Assembly: GCA_951828515.1 (NCBI GenBank) | Contig: OX639992.1 | Span: forward strand, 124,001 to 188,000 | DNA length: 64,000 bases | Origin: an uncultured Poribacteria bacterium | Lineage (GTDB): Bacteria > Poribacteria > WGA-4E > WGA-3G | Direction: 5' to 3' | Shown: positions 58,631 through 64,000 of the stretch, piece by piece | Numbering within the stretch: the first letter of the stretch is position 1 | Layout: each line of letters starts with the position of its first letter | Position numbers and translations under genes: made by a program | Notes under the pieces: model-generated | Told to the model about the DNA's origin: nothing | The model's database searches: none | What the model saw: the letters and a program-made list of their open reading frames with translations, nothing else

Positions 58631-61600
58631 GGAATAGTTTCCAATTCGCGAAGTGCGCGCCGGACGACAATAACATCTTCAGGCGAGGATGGTGTAGCTT
58701 CAATGACATCCATCTGAGAGGGTGCGGCGGCGACCTTTTCACCGAGCCGTTCGGCAATAAACACGAGATCGAGGATATTCACCTGTCCGTCTTTGTTAGC
58801 ATCAGCTCTCGGATTGGAGGGTGGCTTTTGTCCGAGATTCTGTGCCACAAGAATAACATCAAGGATGTTGACTGTTCCATCTTGATTGACATCGCCACTG
58901 GATTCCACGCCTTTTGCTGTAATAAACAGATCCGCCCAATGTGCCCAGTCGCAACTCACGGTTTCGCCGGAGTCGGTCACCAATTCCAATAACACCGTTT
59001 CGCCTGCATGCTCAGACAGAGGAATACGTCTATCTACCCAACCCGGCTCGTTGAATCCAAGGTGTTCAAATCGGACCTGTCCATTTAGAAGCACTTTAAA
59101 GAACACCCCATCAATACTACAATTTTCATCGGGCAATCCCATCGAAAAAGAGAACGTCACCTCTTGAGCAGTAGGTAGTGCCAATAAGTATTGCAGAACA
59201 GTTTGTCCACGAGGAGGAGGATGCGCCCATAGGGTCTGTTTATGCACGCCAGTGGCAGTTAGTTCTGAGCGTTTTCCAGAATCCCAAACGCTTCCCTCCC
59301 GGAAGATACTATCAAATTGTAACCCCGCAACAAAATGGGCATCTCGAAGATTATCGAGTATCCCTGTCTGCTGAGGCGTGCCGAAAAGAATGAGTACCTG
59401 TGCAGGGAGTTCGGTTTCAAGCCAATACTGTCCGTTTCCACGATCCCCCAATGTATCCGGGAAACTTCTTGTCGGCTCATTCGGTATAAAGAATCCTATC
59501 TCTGCCAGTTGAGCTACCGGCTCATAGGTGATTTCAGGCTCTCCCCACATTGCCCAGTCCCATGCCGGATCGCCAACGGGTCCAGGTGCCGTTGAAAAGC
59601 GGAGTGTTACACGTTGATTCCGATATGGTGTCAAATCAAGCCTTACATGTTCCCATCTCTGGGCGTTGTAAAGTCGACGAAAAATCTCCGTCCTTTGAAT
59701 AGAGACAATAAACGTTACGCCATCAGATTTTTCAGAACCCTCTCGCAACCCAATATCGAAATCAAGATAGAGCGGCGTTGAAGTATCAGGGAGTGAGAGT
59801 GTCCATTCACCAAAAGTAGAACTATTCCGACGGATAAGATCACCGGGGACATGTTGATGAGGCGGGTGTGCATCAATTGCAGGCTTCTGAACACCAGCGA
59901 TAGCGACCTCTGTTTTCTGAAAAGATGCCCCTCTTTGTCGTGGTAATTCCTTACCTTTGTGGACGATGCCCGTCCTTACAAGATGATTCTCTGATAATAA
60001 ATCAATTTCATGAGAGACATCCACCCTTTCGAGTCGAAATAGGGCAGCATTTTCTGTCACACGTGACTCCGTCACAGAAACACCATCTGGCAAAGCGTTG
60101 ATATGCGCTTGAGAGAAATCGCGCGGCGTATCACTCAAAAAATAAGATTTCTCAGGATGCAATCCGAGGAGTGTGGTTTCGTTGTAGGCACGCCAGTGTG
60201 GTATATTCCGCTGGGTCTTCACCTGCGTCACACCCAAAACGCGTTCATACCCCAGACTTTCTTCAGGTAAAACAAGCGTGGCACCGGTTTCTGTTTTTTC
60301 CAGTGCTGCAATCTCGCCGTCTTCTCCAATATATTGAAATAGAGTGTTCGGTGTCCAGTCGGATTCAAAGTCAGATTTCAAACCAAGTTGCTGCCATGTT
60401 CGCGCAATTGCGAGTAACTCTTGGGTCCTCACCCGTTCAGGCCCCAAGTCATCTACTAACGAGAGCCGAAGCGTGGGCAAAACACCCCAAATCTCATACG
60501 CATCGAGATACTCTTGATAAAGTTGTGGACCTCTATCAGGGTTAGGCAATGCCAAATAACCGTAAGGCACTGTATAAGGAGAAAACAGGAATGAACTGAT
60601 AGGATGTGGAGCGCTCCGTCGCGTGGGGTCCCATCGTGGCGGGTTTTTCCAACGTTGTGCGAAACTCTCGCGGAAGAATGTCCCTTCATGAAGGCTCTCA
60701 CCGCCAAAAACAACACCCGGCATCGCCACCACCAATTCCTTGTGTAACAAGACATTCCCTTGTCCCGAGTTTAATCCCTCAATCAAACCATTTGCATCGT
60801 TTTCGACCCGAGCACTAACATCCAAAAAGAATGCATCCACACCGTATTTTTGCCAAACCTCTTTCAGTTGTTGAACATAGTATTTTCTAAATTCGGCACT
60901 CGCGGGATTAATAGCGGCAATGCGATTTCTCGGAATGTCTGTTCGATCCCAAAACCAGCCCATAAGATTCCCAGTCCACGGATTTCGATATTGGAATTTC
61001 TGAAATTCAGCGTAGCGGAGATGATCGGCATTGACACCAATGAGGTTCACATGCGCCATCACCCGAAATCCGTGCTGGTGAGCAGCCTCAACGAAACGAC
61101 CAAACTCAGGTTTTGCTGTATAATCTGGAAAATTAACGTCAAAAGGATCCTTTCGCCACTGATTCAAATACAGCAAGGTTTTTGTGGGATCCACCTGCTC
61201 CGCTAACTTATCTAATATATCAACATCCAAACGAGGATCGATATAGGTAACGACCAGACCGATCTCTCCGACCCATGCTGGCATCTCATCCAACCGCCAA
61301 GGCTTGAACGTCTGTTCCATCCACTCCCGATACTGTCTCGCAGGCACACGCCAATCGCCGCTATATGTATTCAATCTCCACACAACAGATTTCGCGGAGG
61401 TCAGTGCGTCGAAAGGTGCTTGATTTTGCGTTTCAAAACCGAGGGCAAAACTACTATCTATATATCTTTCATAGTGGAGTGCTTTAAACTGAAAGGTTCC
61501 ATCTGCGCCCCGAACGAAAAAACCACCCTGTTCCCCTTGAAGAATCGCGAGTTGGACTTCCCAACTTGGAAAGGGATAATTGAAACTTCTGGAAGTGAAT

Positions 61601-62121
61601 GGAGCCATCGCGTTAATGATTTGTCCACCGTCCGCAGGAAGAATAAGATCCAGATTCCCGGAATTGAGATTTATACATCCCCACTGAATCCCATAAACGC
61701 CTGCCGTGTCGGAAGTTCCTTCTTGTTCAATCAGCAGATCCCCTGACCTCGCGTCAACGCCTACGAACAGACGGAATTCGTTTCGCCCCTGACGAAACAG
61801 GATTTCTGCTTTAAGTGGTGCGATTTTCCTTGCTTCTATTAGCGTCGCTTGGTCGGTCCAGATAGATCTACCGTCTCTTTTTAATAATCCACTGCGCCCA
61901 CGAAAACCTGTAACGCCGCCACCACCGAGAGGGAGGGTATAATTTTCTTCAGTCAGTTTGTTATACAGGTGGGTGATAACGCCATCGGTGAACTGGACTT
62001 GGTAGGTATCGGTTTCGACAAAGACATTATTGTCAACAACCTTCATTTCGGCACATGGTGCCACTTGAGAGTAGCTTAGACAGAATATTCCACTGAAAAC
62101 GATTAGTACTAAAAAACGCAA
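58264..62121 (-). CDS. Large secreted TIM-barrel/dockerin protein with FlgD-like C-terminal tail
   Basis: A 1285-aa exported protein. Signal peptide: residues 1-19 (FLVLIVFSGIFCLSYS). Residues ~250-560 look like a glycosidase-type TIM barrel with DUF6259-like features (MPAWVGEIGLVVTYIDPRLDV, RVMAHVNLIGV, WQKYGVDAFFLDVSA with a probable acid Asp). Two beta-sandwich regions follow, then a dockerin pair (GDVNQDGTVNILDVILVAQ and ADANKDGQVNILDLVFIAE, ~1072-1125) with Asp/Asn calcium loops, and a FlgD-Ig-like tail beginning LPNYPNPFNPETWIPYQL. The start is TTG 62121 after GAGGAG. Carbohydrate degradation at the cell surface is likely. Confidence 0.85.
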   Translation of the reverse strand: MRFLVLIVFSGIFCLSYSQVAPCAEMKVVDNNVFVETDTYQVQFTDGVITHLYNKLTEENYTLPLGGGGVTGFRGRSGLLKRDGRSIWTDQATLIEARKIAPLKAEILFRQGRNEFRLFVGVDARSGDLLIEQEGTSDTAGVYGIQWGCINLNSGNLDLILPADGGQIINAMAPFTSRSFNYPFPSWEVQLAILQGEQGGFFVRGADGTFQFKALHYERYIDSSFALGFETQNQAPFDALTSAKSVVWRLNTYSGDWRVPARQYREWMEQTFKPWRLDEMPAWVGEIGLVVTYIDPRLDVDILDKLAEQVDPTKTLLYLNQWRKDPFDVNFPDYTAKPEFGRFVEAAHQHGFRVMAHVNLIGVNADHLRYAEFQKFQYRNPWTGNLMGWFWDRTDIPRNRIAAINPASAEFRKYYVQQLKEVWQKYGVDAFFLDVSARVENDANGLIEGLNSGQGNVLLHKELVVAMPGVVFGGESLHEGTFFRESFAQRWKNPPRWDPTRRSAPHPISSFLFSPYTVPYGYLALPNPDRGPQLYQEYLDAYEIWGVLPTLRLSLVDDLGPERVRTQELLAIARTWQQLGLKSDFESDWTPNTLFQYIGEDGEIAALEKTETGATLVLPEESLGYERVLGVTQVKTQRNIPHWRAYNETTLLGLHPEKSYFLSDTPRDFSQAHINALPDGVSVTESRVTENAALFRLERVDVSHEIDLLSENHLVRTGIVHKGKELPRQRGASFQKTEVAIAGVQKPAIDAHPPHQHVPGDLIRRNSSTFGEWTLSLPDTSTPLYLDFDIGLREGSEKSDGVTFIVSIQRTEIFRRLYNAQRWEHVRLDLTPYRNQRVTLRFSTAPGPVGDPAWDWAMWGEPEITYEPVAQLAEIGFFIPNEPTRSFPDTLGDRGNGQYWLETELPAQVLILFGTPQQTGILDNLRDAHFVAGLQFDSIFREGSVWDSGKRSELTATGVHKQTLWAHPPPRGQTVLQYLLALPTAQEVTFSFSMGLPDENCSIDGVFFKVLLNGQVRFEHLGFNEPGWVDRRIPLSEHAGETVLLELVTDSGETVSCDWAHWADLFITAKGVESSGDVNQDGTVNILDVILVAQNLGQKPPSNPRADANKDGQVNILDLVFIAERLGEKVAAAPSQMDVIEATPSSPEDVIVVRRALRELETIPEKSDSVKMTVQFLRAWLANANRDVRETRLLPNYPNPFNPETWIPYQLADAVDVSMEIYDVGGRLVRTIPIGFKPVGYYLTRERAAYWDGQNGTGESVSSGVYFLQFSAGDFTATQRVVIVK

Positions 62122-62363
62122 AATGCTTTTCTCCTCTGAAACTCAAACGTATAACGCCTCAAACACTTGAAGGGGACAGTTCTAATCCACGGCGCGTTTT
62201 TGAGTGCTGCTTCGCGAGCCTCGCGTTTGATCGCGAAAAACTCATCTCGAACTTCTTCTGGAATTAATACCTCGGTGTAGAGTTCCCGCAACAATGGGAA
62301 AAGATTGAGTGCCCAAAGACCTACGAGTGGACTCGTATTACTGATGACTGGCTTTTCTGGCAC
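62109..62363 (-). pseudogene. Truncated PIN-domain (DUF3368-like) toxin
   Basis: 84 codons from GTG 62363, with AAAGGA 8 nt upstream. KPVISNTSPLVGLWALNLFPLLRELYTEVLIPEEVRDEF is the N-terminal half of VapC-like DUF3368 toxins, including the first catalytic Asp position replaced by Asn (ISNTS where ISDTS is usual). After ~60 residues homology ends and the frame runs into the start of the 1285-aa gene. Full-length members are ~150 aa with further acidic residues. It overlaps the TPR-UPF0175 gene by 26 nt. Almost certainly inactive. Confidence 0.75.
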
Positions 62364-63360
62364 TCTCAATGTCCTTTCGGAGCTCTTCGGCGGTGAGCCT
62401 AATAGGAGAGAGCCCATATTTACCCATAGCATAGATAAACTCTTCGCGGGACATACCTGCAAATCGAGCAGACAGTCCTGTGCTGAGCTCTTCGTTGTCA
62501 TAAGCCTTCAAGGCTAGCTTCAGTCGTGCTCCCTCCTCAAATTCAGGGAGTTCCGCTTGCGGAGCCAGCATGTCCGCGACATCCGCTGGTATCTGAATCT
62601 GCGTTTTCTGCGCAAAGGCGTGGGTACTCTCATAGAAGTGATGAAACAGTGCGCTGACATCGACACGCAGAATAGTAGCAACAGTGAAATCGGCTTTCGC
62701 CTTTTTCCAGTGTCCGTAATGTAACCAAGCCACACCGCAAGTCCCGTAAGCCACGCCCTCGTCCGGATTTAGTCTGAGTGCCTTCGTACAGTCATAAACC
62801 GCCCGGTGAATATCTAACCTGCTGAGATAGAGACTCCCGCGATTGGCATAGGATTCAGCGAGCTCTGGATTCAAGCCTATTGCTGTGCTATAATCTTGGA
62901 CAGCATAGATGATTTCACCTTTTTTTTGATAAGCGATGCCGCGATTGTTATACGCTTGAGCATAATTACGTTTAAACTGGATTGCCCCACTATAATCAGC
63001 GAGAGCCTTGTCCACCTCGCCTTTTCTCATATAAGCCAGGCCGCGATTGTAATGGGCATCGATATAATCCGGTTGCAGTTCGATCGCTTTATCAAAGATT
63101 GTTGTCGCGCGGTCGTGTTCGTCATTTTCGCTGTAGACGATACCGCGATCGTTGTATATTTCTGCCTCGGTGCGCTGTGGGTGTTCTGATCCTAGCATGC
63201 CTTCAGCATGATGACTATGGGCAAATCCACAGTGAAGATAGGGATCGACGATCTTCCTCTTGATGCCTTGTTTAGACGAAGCAGGTCGCTGATGCGCCTC
63301 AGTCTTTTTTGGTGCGGTATTTGCGTTGTCCAGTCCATTCGCTACATTTAGCGTTTGCAT
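62338..63360 (-). CDS. TPR protein with C-terminal UPF0175 antitoxin-like domain
   Basis: A 340-aa protein. Residues ~60-235 are four to five TPR repeats (YNDRGIVYSENDEHDRATTIFDKAIELQP, AHYNRGLAYMRKGEVDKALADYSGAIQF, AYNNRGIAYQKKGEIIYAVQDYSTAIGLNP and so on). The last ~55 residues (YDNEELSTGLSARFAGMSREEFIYAMGKYGLSPIRLTAEELRKDIESARK) match UPF0175, the antitoxin usually paired with DUF3368 PIN toxins. GGAGG before ATG 63360 sets the start. It overlaps the truncated toxin, keeping the antitoxin-first order. A TPR extension on UPF0175 is unusual. Confidence 0.82.
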   Translation of the reverse strand: MQTLNVANGLDNANTAPKKTEAHQRPASSKQGIKRKIVDPYLHCGFAHSHHAEGMLGSEHPQRTEAEIYNDRGIVYSENDEHDRATTIFDKAIELQPDYIDAHYNRGLAYMRKGEVDKALADYSGAIQFKRNYAQAYNNRGIAYQKKGEIIYAVQDYSTAIGLNPELAESYANRGSLYLSRLDIHRAVYDCTKALRLNPDEGVAYGTCGVAWLHYGHWKKAKADFTVATILRVDVSALFHHFYESTHAFAQKTQIQIPADVADMLAPQAELPEFEEGARLKLALKAYDNEELSTGLSARFAGMSREEFIYAMGKYGLSPIRLTAEELRKDIESARKASHQ

Positions 63361-63640
63361 ACATTTTCCTCCCACCACTCCTGATGAACAAGAACAATTC
63401 TGGCATACTTTACTTTTAAGTATATCACAAACCTTACGAATCGTCAATTTCTTGCGGAAACCAAACAGCTCCATTTACGGTGGATATTAGAATTATAATG
63501 ATACCTAAAGATAATAGGCACGTTTTGAAAGACGGACAAGGAAACCTTAAAGAAACACCCAAGCAAAACCCCTTCGGACGTATTCGACACCAAAAGCCGC
63601 TCTGACCGACAGCTCTCGACTCTTGGAATAATGCCCACCC

Positions 63641-64000
63641 TCATTTTACTATTACCACTCGCTGTGTTGCAGTGAACTCTCCTGCCGAGAACTGTAAAAA
63701 GTAAACGCCACTTGAAACGGGTTCGCCTGTCTCGTTCCGTCCATCCCAATAGGCGGCTCGCTCGCGTGTGAGGTAGTATCCGATAGGCTTGAACCCAATA
63801 GGAATCGTTCGGACTAAACGACCACTGACCTCGTAGATTTCCATGCTCACATCTGCCGAGTCCGCCAATTGATAGGGGATCCATGTCTCTGGATTGAAGG
63901 GATTGGGGTAATTCGGGAGGAGTCGCGTCTCTCTGACATCACGATTGGCGCTTGCCAGCCAAGCACGTAAAAACTGAACGGTCATTTCAACACTCTGCGA
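63641..64000 (-). CDS. C-terminus of a second secreted protein (partial)
   Basis: The 3' end of a gene that continues beyond the window. The visible 119 residues are almost the same as the end of the 1285-aa protein (RDVRETRLLPNYPNPFNPE..., SSGVYFLQFSAGEFTATQRVVIVK), a FlgD-Ig-like/T9SS-like C-terminal domain. The reading frame is open to the window edge. Intervening 63361-63640 has no gene. Confidence 0.8.
   Translation of the reverse strand, partial: SQSVEMTVQFLRAWLASANRDVRETRLLPNYPNPFNPETWIPYQLADSADVSMEIYEVSGRLVRTIPIGFKPIGYYLTRERAAYWDGRNETGEPVSSGVYFLQFSAGEFTATQRVVIVK

Overview
The window looks like a chromosomal segment of an uncultivated Gram-negative bacterium of the Candidatus Poribacteria type. 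This is an inference. It rests on lipoproteins and outer-membrane beta-barrels, LptF/LptG-type permeases, a dockerin module plus a C-terminal tail with an 'NYPNPFNPETWIPYQLA' motif on a very large secreted protein, abundant NHL, HEAT and SDR proteins, and unusually dense short dispersed repeats in nearly every intergenic gap. There is no rRNA and no CRISPR array. One tRNA-Ala(GGC) is present. Most genes are ordinary chromosomal genes. The unusual biology lies in the intergenic DNA, in one IS200/IS605-family element with a probable deletion derivative, and in two toxin-antitoxin loci.

Layout. 0.4-4.3 kb: a tandem pair of ABC exporter half-transporters. 4.7-13.3 kb (minus strand): a 6PGDH-like oxidoreductase, a His/Asp-rich NicO-type metal exporter coupled to an NHL propeller, a second NHL protein with a probable outer-membrane barrel, nusB and an M14-type peptidase. 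13.6-17.4 kb: a plus-strand operon of gamma-glutamyltransferase, SDR, Rieske ferredoxin and epimerase behind a clear sigma70 promoter. 17.6-23 kb: a secreted protein, a membrane protein, then an isoprenylcysteine-type methyltransferase and two LptF/LptG permeases. 23.4-31.9 kb: a small possibly leaderless gene, a LacD-type aldolase, a polyprenyl synthase, an SDR with a coupled 78-aa protein, a vWA protein, a RelA/SpoT zinc-domain/winged-helix fusion and purD.

32-34.3 kb: an intact IS1341-type element (TnpB, bipartite left-end hairpin, right-end hairpin, putative omega-RNA). It sits between a promoter/operator and a HigBA-like toxin-antitoxin pair. At 26.28-26.71 kb lies a 435-bp non-coding element with the same end architecture and changed stem sequences, apparently a TnpB-less derivative. 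34.4-46.5 kb: a membrane protein, a large alpha/beta hydrolase, two Amt ammonium transporters alternating with two paralogous outer-membrane proteins, a GT39-type glycosyltransferase, trpF with a cupin, and a phosphoesterase. 46.6-58 kb: two HEAT-repeat lipoproteins, a GNAT, a Ski2-like helicase, a CpxP-like protein, tRNA-Ala, a SirB1-like protein, a LamG-like secreted protein, tsaB, a flippase and a DUF4926/DUF6883 pair. 58-64 kb: a 1285-aa secreted protein, a truncated PIN toxin overlapping a TPR-UPF0175 fusion, and the 3' end of a paralogous secreted protein that leaves the window.

A recurring theme is that dispersed repeats supply expression signals. One repeat places AAGG(A/T) exactly 11 nt before the start codon of seven genes, one of which appears to start at ATT. 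Another repeat's terminal inverted repeat forms the TATAAT box of the first ABC gene.
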